A stretch of DNA of 64,000 bases from Palleronia caenipelagi (GCF_007004065.1 NZ_VFSV01000003.1:1-64000), one strand, 5' to 3'; shown: positions 8,135-17,259, counted from the stretch's first letter. The notes: generated by a model from the sequence alone, not told the origin. Made by a program: numbers and translations.

Positions 8135-8265
8135 CTGATCGTCTCCCCGTTCTGGTCGTGTACAGATACTCTCCCCACCCCGCCGTGCAAAGGGGCGTTT
8201 CGGATATCCTCGCCGCTCCATCACTGCTACCATGAGGCGAGTAGCGAGAGTTTCAGGAGTACCCC

Positions 8266-8616
8266 ATGTCCTTTACCGATCTTTTCATCGCCGCCGTCCC
8301 GGATGGAAAACGCGGCAGCTACGCCGACCTCTGCAAAGAGACCCAGACCTATTTCATCGAGACCCTTGGCGCGGTGTCCTGCGCGGATTTCTGGGGAGCC
8401 GATGTCCCGGAGGGAGAGCTGACCTCGCTGCCCATGGCCGTCAAAGCCGAGCCGGGCGAAACGGTTGCGATGGGTTGGGTTCGCTGGCCGAGCAAAGAGG
8501 TCCGGGACGCCGGATGGGCCCGAATGATGCAGGAGGACCCGGGCTGGGAGATGCCGTTTGACGGCAAGCGGATGATCTTTGGCGGATTCGAAGAGCTGAC
8601 CTCACGGTCTTTGTAA
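8266..8616 (+). CDS. DUF1428 family protein (YbaA-like)
   Basis: The 116-residue protein shows the DUF1428 blocks in order: [67 protein letters not shown] and the closing [14 protein letters not shown]. The fold is a dimeric alpha/beta barrel of the ferredoxin-like type; the biological role is unknown. The gene stands alone on the plus strand between rlmE and ppx/gppA, both on the minus strand. It ends only 12 bases from the ppx/gppA stop. Confidence 0.9.
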   Translation: MSFTDLFIAAVPDGKRGSYADLCKETQTYFIETLGAVSCADFWGADVPEGELTSLPMAVKAEPGETVAMGWVRWPSKEVRDAGWARMMQEDPGWEMPFDGKRMIFGGFEELTSRSL

Positions 8617-8628
8617 GACCCTATTCGT

Positions 8629-9744
8629 TCAGTAGGGGCCGTCCTCCAGCACGCCATCCGCGCACATCTGGGCGTAGAGCAGCCCCTCTCGCAGCCCCCG
8701 ATCGGCGACCGAGAGCCGGTCGGTAGGCCAGACCCGGAGCAACGCCTGGAGGATGGCCGAGCCCGACATGATCAGCGCCTGCCGGTCCCGCCCGATTCGC
8801 GGATCCGTGCGCCGGCCTTCGGGCCCCATCACCAGATAGGATCGAATCACCGCATCGATCTGGTCGGATGTCATACGCAGCCCATCCACCCGGTTCCGGT
8901 CATAGCGTTTCAGCCCCAGATGGCTGGCCGCCACCGTGGTGATCGTCCCGGACGTGCCGATGATCTGGAAGCCTTCGCGCGCCTGTTCCTTGGCATAGGG
9001 GGCGAAGTCCTGAAGATTTTCCTCGAAAAACCAGCTCATGAGTGCGAATCGCGCGGCGTCGTTGCGGACGTCGTAGAACTGGTCACGCAAGGTCGCCACG
9101 CCGAGAGGGACCGAGATCCAGTCCACCACCCGCGCCGCCGGAAACGGCGAGCCATCCGCCGGGGTGAACCCCGCATGGAGCCGCATGATTGCCCGGGGGC
9201 GGTCCGCGCGTGGCACACGGGACAGGTCGATCCAGACCAGTTCCGTAGAGCCACCGCCAATATCGACGACGAGCAGTTGCTCGGTTTTCGTCGAAACCAG
9301 CGGTGCGCAGGAAATCACCGCCAGGCGGGCCTCTTCTTCCGGCGTGATGATTTCCAGATGCAGGCCAGCTTCACGGTGTACCTTATCCAAAAACTGCTTT
9401 GAGTTTGACGCCCGACGACACGCTTCTGTTGCGACCAGCCGCATCCGCTCCACGTTGCGGTTGCGAATTTTTGACCGGCATATTTTCAGCGCCTGAATCG
9501 CTTTGTCCATCGAGCCACGACTCAAACGCCCGGTGCGTTCAAGCCCGTGGCCCAATTGGACAGATTTCGAGAAACTGTCCACGACATGAAACTGGTTGCC
9601 CTTGGGTTGGGCAATCAGCATGCGACACGAATTCGTGCCGAGATCCAGCGCGGCATACATGGATGCCGGGTCTGGTTTATCGGTGCGCGGCGGCTCAACC
9701 GGCATCGGGAACGCGCCCGCACCTTTGGGACGCCTGGGCGCCAT
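8629..9744 (-). CDS. Ppx/GppA phosphatase family protein
   Basis: The 371-residue protein has the actin-like ASKHA fold of exopolyphosphatase/guanosine pentaphosphate phosphatases: AALDLGTNSCRMLIA near residue 35, TEACRRASN, the glutamate in ITPEEEARL, DIGGGSTELVWIDL, GTSGTITTVAASHLG and a C-terminal LSVADRGLREGLL. These enzymes hydrolyse polyphosphate or pppGpp; which substrate applies cannot be told. The start is ATG 9744, backed by GGAGG eight bases upstream; a start five codons earlier would cover that binding site. Only the catalytic domain is present, without the C-terminal HD-type extension of E. coli GppA. Confidence 0.9.
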   Translation of the reverse strand: MAPRRPKGAGAFPMPVEPPRTDKPDPASMYAALDLGTNSCRMLIAQPKGNQFHVVDSFSKSVQLGHGLERTGRLSRGSMDKAIQALKICRSKIRNRNVERMRLVATEACRRASNSKQFLDKVHREAGLHLEIITPEEEARLAVISCAPLVSTKTEQLLVVDIGGGSTELVWIDLSRVPRADRPRAIMRLHAGFTPADGSPFPAARVVDWISVPLGVATLRDQFYDVRNDAARFALMSWFFEENLQDFAPYAKEQAREGFQIIGTSGTITTVAASHLGLKRYDRNRVDGLRMTSDQIDAVIRSYLVMGPEGRRTDPRIGRDRQALIMSGSAILQALLRVWPTDRLSVADRGLREGLLYAQMCADGVLEDGPY

Positions 9745-9974
9745 CACGTCGCCCTCCATTCAGTTACCCCCACGGTAGGCATCCGCCTGACCCAAAGCAA
9801 GCACCGCCTGCGCCACACCTCATCAAGATGATGAAATCTTTTGGGGATCGCCGTGGTGGCCCTCAAAGGGCGTTTGCAGTAGCTCTCAGGTCGCAGCACA
9901 GCGGGGAAATGTCGAAAATCGGCATGTTCCGTAACGTCGAAGACCCTAGGTCAGTGCGAAACCGGGAGGAGCTC

Positions 9975-10271
9975 ATGACCCAGATCACCATCGTCTACTG
10001 GCGGGACATTCCTGCACAGGTGATCGCGGGTAAGGGGCGGCGGGGCGTCAAAGCGCCTTTGCCTGAACGGTTCGAGCAGGCGATCGACCGGGCCGCGATG
10101 AAATCGGGTGCTGCCGGGACCGACGACTATCTGGCCGAATGGCGCAAAGTGCCTGCCGGAGAGGTCGAGGGATCGGACGCGGAGGCGGCGGCAGCAACCG
10201 TCGCCCGGATCGACGCCGAATACGACCAGGAGCGCCTCAAAGCGCTCATCACCAATGACGGGCGGGCCTGA
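9975..10271 (+). CDS. 'Virulence factor' family small protein (PF13769-like)
   Basis: The 98-residue protein begins MTQITIVYWRDIPAQVIAGKG and continues LPERFEQAIDRAAMKSG and DDYLAEWRKVPAGE, the pattern of a small family annotated as 'virulence factor' that sits beside cobalamin-dependent methyl-transfer genes in alphaproteobacteria. The family name is historical and there is no evidence here for virulence. Start ATG 9975 follows GGAGGAGCTC. Its stop is 33 bases before the start of the MTHFR-like gene, so it is probably the first gene of the one-carbon operon. The open frame extends far upstream, but that part overlaps ppx/gppA antisense and is rejected. The molecular role is unknown. Confidence 0.78.
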   Translation: MTQITIVYWRDIPAQVIAGKGRRGVKAPLPERFEQAIDRAAMKSGAAGTDDYLAEWRKVPAGEVEGSDAEAAAATVARIDAEYDQERLKALITNDGRA

Positions 10272-10304
10272 ATGGCGCGCGCTCATCCCCTGTTGGAGTC
10301 TCTG

Positions 10305-11228
10305 ATGTCTATTCTGTCTTTTCGCCGCAAACAGTCCAATCCAACTCCGACGACGCCTGACGTATCAGGCTTTCTGACCGGCTATTCCATTGAGGTCATG
10401 CCTCGCACCGCCGCCAAGGTCGAGGACTTCCGCGCCATCCTGCCTCAGGGAACGCGGGTGTACATCGCGCATATCGACGGCACACCCCTCGAGGACATGG
10501 TTGCGACGGCCAAACGGATCGCGGGCGAAGGCTTCGACGTGATGCCGCACTTCCCCGCTCGGATCATCAAAGACCGCGCGACTCTGGCCGAGTGGATCAA
10601 CCGCTACCAGTCAGAGGCCGGGATCAAACAGGGGCTGATTCTCGCCGGTGGCGTCGAAGAGCCGAAGGGCGACTTTCACAGCTCCATGCAACTGCTGGAG
10701 ACCGGGCTGTTTGATCAGGCGGGCTTTACCCACCTGCATGTGGCGGGTCACCCCGAGGGCAACCGCGACATCGATCCGGACGGTTCGGACCGTGCGGTGA
10801 CGGACGCGCTGCGCTGGAAACAGGCCTTCAACGAGCGCACCGATGCCCGCATGGCTCTGACCACCCAGTTTTGCTTCGAGGCCGCGCCGGTCGTCGCCTG
10901 GACGCAGGCCATGCGCCGCGAGGGGATCAATCTCCCCGTACATATCGGAATCGCTGGCCCGGCCAAGTTGCAAACGCTGATCAAGTTCTCCATCGCCTGC
11001 GGTGTCGGCCCCTCCCTGCGCGTGTTGCAAAAGCGCGCCAAGGACGTGACCAAACTTGTCCTGCCGTTCACCCCCGACGAGGTTGTTGGCGATCTTGCAG
11101 CGGCCAAAGCCGCCGACCCGTCCTTCCCCATTGAGCAGGTCCATATCTTCCCGCTCGGCGGTATCAAAGCGGCGACCGAATGGGCCAATGCCCGACTGAA
11201 CCCCGCCGAGATTGCTCAGAACGCCTGA
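10305..11228 (+). CDS. Methylenetetrahydrofolate reductase-like protein
   Basis: The 307-residue product has a TIM-barrel MTHFR pattern: GYSIEVMPRTAAKVEDF near the start, IDGTPLEDMVATAKRI, MPHFPARIIKD, LILAGGVEEPKGDF, THLHVAGHPEGNRD, TTQFCFEAAPVVAW and PVHIGIAGPAKLQTLIKF. MTHFR enzymes interconvert 5,10-methylene- and 5-methyl-tetrahydrofolate on FAD. In this context it more likely oxidises methyl-H4folate made from methylated substrates than supplies methionine synthesis; that direction is inference. Start ATG 10305 has TTGGAG seven bases upstream; the ATG at 10272, directly after the previous stop, has none. The next gene is 34 bases downstream. Confidence 0.85.
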   Translation: MSILSFRRKQSNPTPTTPDVSGFLTGYSIEVMPRTAAKVEDFRAILPQGTRVYIAHIDGTPLEDMVATAKRIAGEGFDVMPHFPARIIKDRATLAEWINRYQSEAGIKQGLILAGGVEEPKGDFHSSMQLLETGLFDQAGFTHLHVAGHPEGNRDIDPDGSDRAVTDALRWKQAFNERTDARMALTTQFCFEAAPVVAWTQAMRREGINLPVHIGIAGPAKLQTLIKFSIACGVGPSLRVLQKRAKDVTKLVLPFTPDEVVGDLAAAKAADPSFPIEQVHIFPLGGIKAATEWANARLNPAEIAQNA

Positions 11229-11262
11229 ATTCCACGCTCCCCCCGGCCCATAAGGACCTCTC

Positions 11263-12225
11263 ATGACCCGCACTGTTCTCGAGTCGAAGACCAAGACTGT
11301 TACCATCGGCTTTGACGAGCCGTTCTGCGTGATCGGCGAACGCATCAATCCCACCGGGCGCAAGAAGCTTGCCGCCGAACTTGAGGCCGGGGATTTCTCC
11401 ACCGTCGAAAAGGACGCGCTGGAGCAGGTCGCCTGCGGGGCCATGGTGCTCGATGTGAACGCGGGGGTTGTGTACAACTCCAACCCCAACCCCAATGAGA
11501 CAGAGCCGCCGCTGATGAGGTCGATGATCGAGCTGGTGCAGGGTCTGGTGGACGTGCCGCTCTGCATCGACAGCTCTGTGCCCGGAGCCCTGGAGGCGGG
11601 TCTTGAGGCCTGTGAAGGCCGCCCGCTCCTTAATTCTGTGACGGGTGAGGAAGATCGACTGGAGCTCGTGCTGCCACTGGTCAAGAAATACAACGTGCCC
11701 GTCGTTGCGATCTCAAACGACGACACGGGTATTTCCGAAGATCCGGACGTGCGCTTCGCCGTCGCGAAGAAAATCGTCGAGCGCGCTGCCGATTTCGGTA
11801 TTCCCGCCCATGACATCGTCGTGGATCCGCTCGTGATGCCCGTGGGTGCCATGGCGAGCGCGGGTCAGCAGGTCTTTACCCTCGTCCGCCGTTTGCGCGA
11901 TGAACTGGGCGTGAACACCACCTGCGGTGCGTCGAACATCTCCTTTGGCCTTCCGAATCGCCACGGCATCAACGCGGCCTTTCTGCCAATGGCCATTGGC
12001 GCGGGCATGACCTCCGCGATTATGAACCCCGTCCGCAAAGTCGAAATGGAAGCGATTCGTGCGGCCAACTTCCTGATGAACCACGACCCGAATGGCGGCG
12101 AATGGATCAAGTTTTCCCGAGTCCTCGATGCCGTGGAGGCGGGAGAGAGCTTTGCCGACGCGTCGCAGGCTGCCCGCGAAGCCGCCTCCGCAGGTCGCGG
12201 AGGACGCCGCCGTCGTCGGGGTTAA
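11263..12225 (+). CDS. Methyltetrahydrofolate:corrinoid methyltransferase (pterin-binding family)
   Basis: The 320-residue protein has the dihydropteroate-synthase-like pterin-binding barrel: VIGERINPTGRKKL at about residue 25, GAMVLDVNAGV, PLCIDSSVPGALEAGL, NSVTGEEDRL, VVAISNDDTGISEDP, DIVVDPLVMPVGA and TCGASNISFGLPNRHGIN. These match MtgA/AcsE/MetH-type enzymes that move the methyl group between tetrahydrofolate and a corrinoid protein. It ends in a Gly/Arg-rich tail (GRGGRRRRRG). The MTHFR-like gene just upstream and the corrinoid activator downstream support demethylation of a methylated compound through cobalamin to folate. No corrinoid protein or substrate methyltransferase lies in the window, so the substrate is unknown. 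Confidence 0.88.
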   Translation: MTRTVLESKTKTVTIGFDEPFCVIGERINPTGRKKLAAELEAGDFSTVEKDALEQVACGAMVLDVNAGVVYNSNPNPNETEPPLMRSMIELVQGLVDVPLCIDSSVPGALEAGLEACEGRPLLNSVTGEEDRLELVLPLVKKYNVPVVAISNDDTGISEDPDVRFAVAKKIVERAADFGIPAHDIVVDPLVMPVGAMASAGQQVFTLVRRLRDELGVNTTCGASNISFGLPNRHGINAAFLPMAIGAGMTSAIMNPVRKVEMEAIRAANFLMNHDPNGGEWIKFSRVLDAVEAGESFADASQAAREAASAGRGGRRRRRG

Positions 12226-12260
12226 GCCGATGTTAGAATTCTGCGGTCCTAACTGCGCCT

Positions 12261-12488
12261 ATGGCGCAAGATGGCACATTTCTTCGGGACCTGAAGCAGA
12301 AAATGGTTTTTTCAGCGAAGGCGGCACGCACAGGTGGTATCGTGCGACGCTCGATCCGCTGGGTCGAGCGGGAAATCGGCGTGGACGAATTCCAGGAAGA
12401 CGTCCAGCGCCGCGGCTTTCATCTGCTGAAGACCCGCACGCAATTCATCGTCGTCTGCAATCAGGATCCGATCCGTATGATCTGCTGA
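12261..12488 (+). CDS. Small conserved-looking hypothetical protein in the one-carbon cluster
   Basis: This 75-codon frame fills the gap between the methyltransferase and the corrinoid activator. The product has a mixed, protein-like composition: FLRDLKQKMVFSAKAARTGG, then SIRWVEREIGVDEFQEDVQRRGF and a C-terminal HLLKTRTQFIVVCNQDPIRMIC. There is no signal peptide or membrane helix. No strong ribosome binding site precedes ATG 12261; ATG 12303 is an alternative start. I cannot name a family. Its position suggests a part in the same pathway. A longer overlapping frame from 12092 to 12556 is low-complexity and rejected. Confidence 0.5.
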   Translation: MAQDGTFLRDLKQKMVFSAKAARTGGIVRRSIRWVEREIGVDEFQEDVQRRGFHLLKTRTQFIVVCNQDPIRMIC

Positions 12489-12552
12489 TCGGATCAGACG
12501 CTGAGACGTCACATTACGATATTTCCCCGAAGAAACACGCGCGGATCGCATC

Positions 12553-14571
12553 ATGACATCTGAGACTCGGACCGTCATTTTCACCCCTTCGGGCCGCCGC
12601 GGGCAGGTTGAGGCCGGAACGACGGTTCTGGAGGCCGCACGACAGCTTGGGGTCGACCTTGAATCGGTCTGCGGTGGGCGCGGCATTTGCTCCAAATGCC
12701 AGATCGAGCCGCAATTCGGAACCCATTCCAAACACGGGATCACAGTCTCCGAGGCCGCCATCTCCGGTTGGAATGCGACTGAGGCGCGTTACGATGAAAA
12801 GCGCGGCCTGAAACAGGGCCGCAGGCTTGGCTGTCAGGCACAAATTCTCGGCGATCTCGTGGTCGATGTCCCGGAGGAGAGCCAGCTTCACCGGCAGGTC
12901 GTCCGGAAAGCGGCAGACACCCGGGTCATCCACATGGATCCCGCCACGCGACTTTACCATGTCGAGGTGGCTGAGCCTGACATGCACGAACCCTCCGGCG
13001 ATCTGCAACGGCTGACCGAAGCGCTGTCGGAGCAATGGGGGATCGGCGCTGTCGAAACACCCCTGAGCGTGATGACCCGTCTCCAGCCAATCCTGCGAAA
13101 GGGTGCGTTCCGCGTCACCGTCGCCGTCCATGACGACGGTGACGCTCCGGCGCGGCTCCTTGATCTGTGGCCGGGTCTTTATGACGGGGGCCTCTATGGG
13201 CTCGCAATCGATCTCGGCTCGACCACCATCGCCGCGCATCTCTGCGATCTCACGACGGGGAATGTCATCGCCTCGGGCGGTCGGATGAACCCCCAGATCC
13301 GTTACGGCGAAGACCTCATGAGCCGCGTCTCCTACGTCATGATGAACCCCGGCGGCGACGCAAAAATGACCGCCGCCGTCCGAACGGCCATCTCCGAGCT
13401 TACCGTAGAACTAGCGTCGGAAGCCGGGATCGAAAGCCAGACCATCGTCGAATGCGTAATTGTGGCCAACCCGGTGATGCATCACCTCCTTCTCGGAATA
13501 GACCCGCTGGAGTTGGGTCAGGCACCGTTTGCACTGGCGACCTCCGACGCATTGCGCCTCGCCGTACGGGCCCTTGAGATCACTGGCGTCAACGCCGAGG
13601 CCCGGGCTTATCTGCTGCCCTGCATCGCGGGCCATGTGGGGGCGGACGCCGCCGCCGTTGCGCTGAGCGAGGCGCCGGGCGAACAGGATGAACTGACGCT
13701 GATTGTGGATGTAGGCACCAACGCGGAGATCCTGCTGGGGGATCGGAACGGCGTGCTCGCTTGCTCCTCGCCCACCGGCCCGGCCTTTGAAGGTGCGCAG
13801 ATCTCAGCAGGTCAACGCGCTGCCCCCGGGGCCATCGAGGCCGTGCGCATCGACCCTGTGACCCGCGAGCCGCGATTTCGGGTGATTGGAGAGGAGCGCT
13901 GGTCAGATGAGCCGGGCTTTGACGCCAATGTGACGGGCATCTGCGGCTCGGGCATCATCGAGGTCGTAGCTGAGATGCGGCAGGCCGGGATCGTCGATGC
14001 GTCGGGGCTCATCGGGTCAGCCGAACAGGTCGGCTCTGACCGTGTTATCGCCGAAGGGCGCACCCATGCCTATGTCCTGCATGAGAAGGACGGACGGCAG
14101 ATCCGCGTCACCCAAGGCGATATCCGCGCGATCCAGCTCGCGAAATCCGCGCTCTATGCGGGCGCCCGGCTGCTGATGGACGAGCGCGGCGTTGACCGGG
14201 TCAGTCGCGTGGTGCTGGCTGGTGCCTTTGGTGCCCATATCAGTCCAAAGCACGCTCTGATCCTCGGGATGATTCCGGATGTCCCGCTCGAACAGGTGAC
14301 CAGCGCCGGGAACGCGGCGGGAACTGGCGCGCGGATCGCGCTTCTCAACCGTTCCGCCCGGGCCGAAATTGAAGCCACCGTCGGCCAGATCCGCAAGGTC
14401 GAGACCGCCATTGAACCCCGGTTTCAGGAACATTTCGTCGCCGCAAACGCTCTGCCCCACGCGGTAGATACCTTCCCCGAGTTACGCGCAATCACGTCGC
14501 TGCCGAACGTGTCCTACGGCGCGGGTGGCGGCGAAGGAGAACGTCCCCGCAGGCGCCGCCGCAAGAGCTGA
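12553..14571 (+). CDS. ASKHA-domain reductive activator of corrinoid proteins (RACo-like)
   Basis: The 672-residue protein begins with a plant-type [2Fe-2S] ferredoxin domain: VFTPSGRRGQVEAGTTVLEAARQLG, then CGGRGICSKCQ near residue 40, with a later cysteine in GRRLGCQAQ. A linker region follows, then a large ASKHA ATPase-like domain: GLAIDLGSTTIAAHL at about residue 216, NPQIRYGEDLMSR, NPVMHHLLLG, LIVDVGTNAEILLG, PAFEGAQISAG, ICGSGIIEVVAEM and VVLAGAFGAHI. Related proteins reduce oxidised Co(II) corrinoid proteins back to Co(I) using ATP. The Arg-rich end (GERPRRRRRKS) resembles the tail of the upstream methyltransferase. Last gene of the cluster; insertion debris begins about 20 bases after its stop. 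Confidence 0.88.
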   Translation: MTSETRTVIFTPSGRRGQVEAGTTVLEAARQLGVDLESVCGGRGICSKCQIEPQFGTHSKHGITVSEAAISGWNATEARYDEKRGLKQGRRLGCQAQILGDLVVDVPEESQLHRQVVRKAADTRVIHMDPATRLYHVEVAEPDMHEPSGDLQRLTEALSEQWGIGAVETPLSVMTRLQPILRKGAFRVTVAVHDDGDAPARLLDLWPGLYDGGLYGLAIDLGSTTIAAHLCDLTTGNVIASGGRMNPQIRYGEDLMSRVSYVMMNPGGDAKMTAAVRTAISELTVELASEAGIESQTIVECVIVANPVMHHLLLGIDPLELGQAPFALATSDALRLAVRALEITGVNAEARAYLLPCIAGHVGADAAAVALSEAPGEQDELTLIVDVGTNAEILLGDRNGVLACSSPTGPAFEGAQISAGQRAAPGAIEAVRIDPVTREPRFRVIGEERWSDEPGFDANVTGICGSGIIEVVAEMRQAGIVDASGLIGSAEQVGSDRVIAEGRTHAYVLHEKDGRQIRVTQGDIRAIQLAKSALYAGARLLMDERGVDRVSRVVLAGAFGAHISPKHALILGMIPDVPLEQVTSAGNAAGTGARIALLNRSARAEIEATVGQIRKVETAIEPRFQEHFVAANALPHAVDTFPELRAITSLPNVSYGAGGGEGERPRRRRRKS

Positions 14572-14589
14572 TCTTCGTCCTGGTTTCCG

Positions 14590-15440
14590 GTCAGTCTGAT
14601 TGTTGATCCTACGAGGCCATTTTCCATCGAACTTCTTTGAACGCCTGGGCCGGCGTTTGTTAGTTGATGGCGGAGTGGTGCGCTGGCGGTTGTAGAAGGC
14701 CTCGGTGTATTCGAAGTTTGCAGCCTTAGGCAGTGCTCGCGTTATGAACCGTTGGCGGTGGACCAGCTCCTTTTTCAGTGAGGTGAAGAAGGTCTCCATC
14801 TGGGCGTTATCGAGGCGCTCCCCCTTGCGGCTCATGCATTGGGTCAGCTTGGCACGATGGATGATCTTGCGGGAGTCTCCGCTGGCGTATTGCACGCCTC
14901 TATCAAGTACAGGAACAGGCCGGGGACCGGCCTGCGCCGGTTCAGGGCCATCCGGAGCCCGCCGCAGCACAGCTCGACCCGCAGGTGATCGGCCATGGAC
15001 CAGCCGACGGTTTCGCGCGTGGCCATATCCTTGACCGCCGCCAGGTCCGCCCATGCGGCCGCCATTGGTCTGAGGCCCATGGCGGACGCCAGCCCTCGTC
15101 ACTGCCGACATAGGTGATACTCGTCAGCCCGATGGTGTTCGGGTTGGTGCCGTGAACCGTCCGCTGCAACAGGTTTGGCGACGGGATGAGAGGATGTTTT
15201 CCCGTAGTATTCTGGCCACATGCCGCTCCGACACCCGCTCCCCGTCAGCGCGCAGATCCCGGTGGATGCGTTTGGATCCGTAGCGTTCCTTGCGGGCTTC
15301 GAAACAATGCTCTCCGCTCCAGCAGCGCCCTGCGCGGAGCCCCGCGGTCATCACGACCGGGCGTGCTGGCGTGGCGTCCATAGAGCCAGCTGCGCGACAG
15401 GCACAACAGCCGGCAAAGTGTCAAAACCCCGCATTACGCT
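14590..15440 (-). mobile_element. Degenerate IS3-family transposase (OrfB), several frameshifts
   Basis: On the minus strand, pieces of one IS3-type OrfB lie in order but in different frames. An RKERYGSKRIHRDLRADG block is near 15300, TIGLTSITYVGSDEGW near 15130, AAVKDMATRETVGWSMADHL near 15030, and DRGVQYASGD followed by SRKGERLDNAQMETFFTSLKKELVHRQRF and FEYTEAFYNRQR from about 14890 to 14680. These are the HTH_21 and DDE integrase-core blocks; the DNAQMETFF block carries the last acidic residue. At least two frame changes and loss of OrfA make it inactive. No intact terminal inverted repeats were found. It lies between the corrinoid activator and an integrase remnant beside tRNA-Leu. Confidence 0.82.
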
Positions 15441-15639
15441 TTGCGGGAGCTTTGTTGCACGATAAGGGTGTGGGACTAATCTCTTGAGTTCAGCATGGTA
15501 GCTAACTTGTATGAGTAGATGGTCGCCCGCGAAGTACAGGACCCGGAACTGCCCTTTGTACAGTTGGCCATTGATGCACCATTGGATCGACCTGTATGTG
15601 TTTGATCGGACGGTTTGATGGTGCGATCCTTTCTCAGGA

Positions 15640-15840
15640 ATGGAAGGAAGCATTATTGGACAAGTTCGTCATATCGCTGCGAAGGAACTGGCAGAGGCGG
15701 GTTGCTCCGACTGCGAAATTCAGGCCGTCACAGGTCACAAGTCTTTGGCAATGGTACAGAAATACCGGTCGCAAGCTGACCAAAAAGCCGCTTCGGAGCG
15801 GGCTCAGGCCCGCCTTGAATGGAGCGGAAGCGGAACTTGA
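15640..15840 (+). pseudogene. C-terminal remnant of a tyrosine recombinase (integrase)
   Basis: The 66 codons match the end of a phage-type integrase: VRHIAAKELAEAGCSDCEIQAVTGHKSLAMVQKYRSQADQK-like sequence, written here as blocks. In the family the block before LAEAG holds the H-x-x-R motif, GHKSL holds the second histidine and QKY the catalytic tyrosine. The first histidine of H-x-x-R is not clearly kept, and the N-terminal 250-300 residues are missing. The fragment runs toward the 3' end of tRNA-Leu, 85 bases away, the usual position of an integrase in an element inserted in that tRNA. Confidence 0.75.
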
Positions 15841-15924
15841 AAGTGCGAAACCCAGTGCGAAACTCTCACTTCTGACGCAACAGAAAGAGCCAACGACACG
15901 CCAATTACGCCAATGATTTCAAAT

Positions 15925-16009
15925 TGGTGCGGGTGAAGGGACTTGAACCCCCACGCCTTGCGGCGCCAGAACCTAAATCTGGTGCGTCTACCAGTTCCGC
16001 CACACCCGC
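15925..16009 (-). tRNA. tRNA-Leu (TAG)
   Basis: The minus strand gives an 85-base class II tRNA. The acceptor is GCGGGTG with CACCCGC, an A discriminator and an encoded CCA. The D arm contains AACTGGTAGACGC, the anticodon arm is CCAGA-TTTAGGT-TCTGG with anticodon TAG, there is a long variable arm (CGCCGCAAGGCG), and the T arm is GGGGG-TTCAAGT-CCCTT. Its 3' end abuts the integrase remnant. Confidence 0.97.
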
Positions 16010-16059
16010 ACGCTGCCTGCAGCACTAGCAAAGCCGAAAACGGGATGCGAGGGGAAATG

Positions 16060-17196
16060 TCAGGGCCAGGCAGATTGTCCGAGACGGGCACTAAAGTCGC
16101 CGGGCTCCGAGACCCGTCCGCCGCAGATCGGACGTGGAGCTCCGGTGGTTGCGGGTGCGGAGGTCGGCAAGCCGCGTAGCACCCGCACCGCCAGATAGCC
16201 AAATGCCTGCGCCTCCAGCATATCGCCATCGAGCCCAATCTCTTCAACAGGTTCGACGGCCAGATTGGTGACCCTGCGCAACCCTACCATCATCACCGGG
16301 TTCAACCGCCCTCCTCCGGTCACGAGGATCCGGGCCGGCATCTCCGGGCAAAGCCGGAGCCCGAGCTTCACGCTCTCGGCCACGACCGCCGTCAGGGTCG
16401 CGGCGGCGTCCGCGTCGGAGAGGGTCGCAACTGCGTCAGCCAGCCACGCAAAGGCATCCCGGTCGAGGGATTTCGGCGCTGGCAGGGCAAAGAACGGATC
16501 GCGTCGCAGCCGCTCCAGCACGGCGGCGTCAGGCGTCCCGCCGGCGGCCAGCGCCCCCTCAGCGTCGAGGTCGAGACCCCTACGGGCGCGCATGAGATCG
16601 TTCAGGGGGGCGTTGGCGGGGCCGGTGTCGAAGGCCATGCAGGCGCCCGGTTCGGCGGGCCCTTTGATCCGGGGGTCGGCCCAGGTGAGGTTCCCGACGC
16701 CGCCGAGGTTAAGAATCGCCGTGGGCTCTTCGATGCCCGCATAGCGTAGCGCGGCGTGGTGAAAGAACGGCGCGAGCGGCGCCCCCTGCCCGCCCGCCGC
16801 CACATCGGCGCTGCGGAAATCCCAGACCACCGGCAGATCAAGCGCATGGGCCAGCCGCGCCCCGTCGCCGATCTGGCAGGTGCCGCGCCCGCCCGGATCG
16901 TGCGCCGTGGTCTGGCCATGGAACCCGACCACATCCGCTCCCGGAATCGGCGCAAGACATTCCAGATGCGCGCCTTCGACCAGCCGCGCCACTTGCTCCA
17001 GCCCGTCCCAGCGGCCCAGTGCAGCGCGCAGAGTCTCGCGCTCGTCCTCCTCATAGGGGCGGTAGGCGCCGACGCCAAAGCCGTGGATATCCTGCCCATC
17101 GGTCAGCACCAGAGCCGCATCGACCCCATCAAGCGACGTTCCCGACATGGTCCCCAGAGCCCAGACGGGGCCTTCCTTTAACGCATACCTGATCAT
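16060..17196 (-). CDS. anmK: Anhydro-N-acetylmuramic acid kinase
   Basis: The 378-residue protein has the AnmK signatures: [19 protein letters not shown] near residue 14, [61 protein letters not shown] and [13 protein letters not shown]. AnmK phosphorylates and hydrates 1,6-anhydro-MurNAc to MurNAc-6-phosphate in cell-wall recycling in the cytoplasm. The last 30 residues are unlike the family core ([17 protein letters not shown]). The gene ends about 50 bases from tRNA-Leu and is divergent to tyrS, with 63 bases between the starts. Confidence 0.94.
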   Translation of the reverse strand: MIRYALKEGPVWALGTMSGTSLDGVDAALVLTDGQDIHGFGVGAYRPYEEDERETLRAALGRWDGLEQVARLVEGAHLECLAPIPGADVVGFHGQTTAHDPGGRGTCQIGDGARLAHALDLPVVWDFRSADVAAGGQGAPLAPFFHHAALRYAGIEEPTAILNLGGVGNLTWADPRIKGPAEPGACMAFDTGPANAPLNDLMRARRGLDLDAEGALAAGGTPDAAVLERLRRDPFFALPAPKSLDRDAFAWLADAVATLSDADAAATLTAVVAESVKLGLRLCPEMPARILVTGGGRLNPVMMVGLRRVTNLAVEPVEEIGLDGDMLEAQAFGYLAVRVLRGLPTSAPATTGAPRPICGGRVSEPGDFSARLGQSAWP

Positions 17197-17259
17197 GACT
17201 TTCCTCTATGCGGTCGGCTCGGTATAGCAGCAGCAGAACCAGCATGGACCAGGAGCCCC

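Noticed and set aside
9399-9974. Upstream extension of the 'virulence factor' gene
   Set aside because: It lies antisense to ppx/gppA and in the gap; a strong binding site supports ATG 9975.
9745-9974. Cobalamin riboswitch upstream of the one-carbon cluster
   Set aside because: I looked for the B12-box consensus and did not find it; only a small CATCAAGATG-type hairpin is present.
15440-15470. Terminal inverted repeat of an IS5/IS6-type element (GCTTTGTTGCAC)
   Set aside because: Only one end was seen, with no matching partner or transposase.
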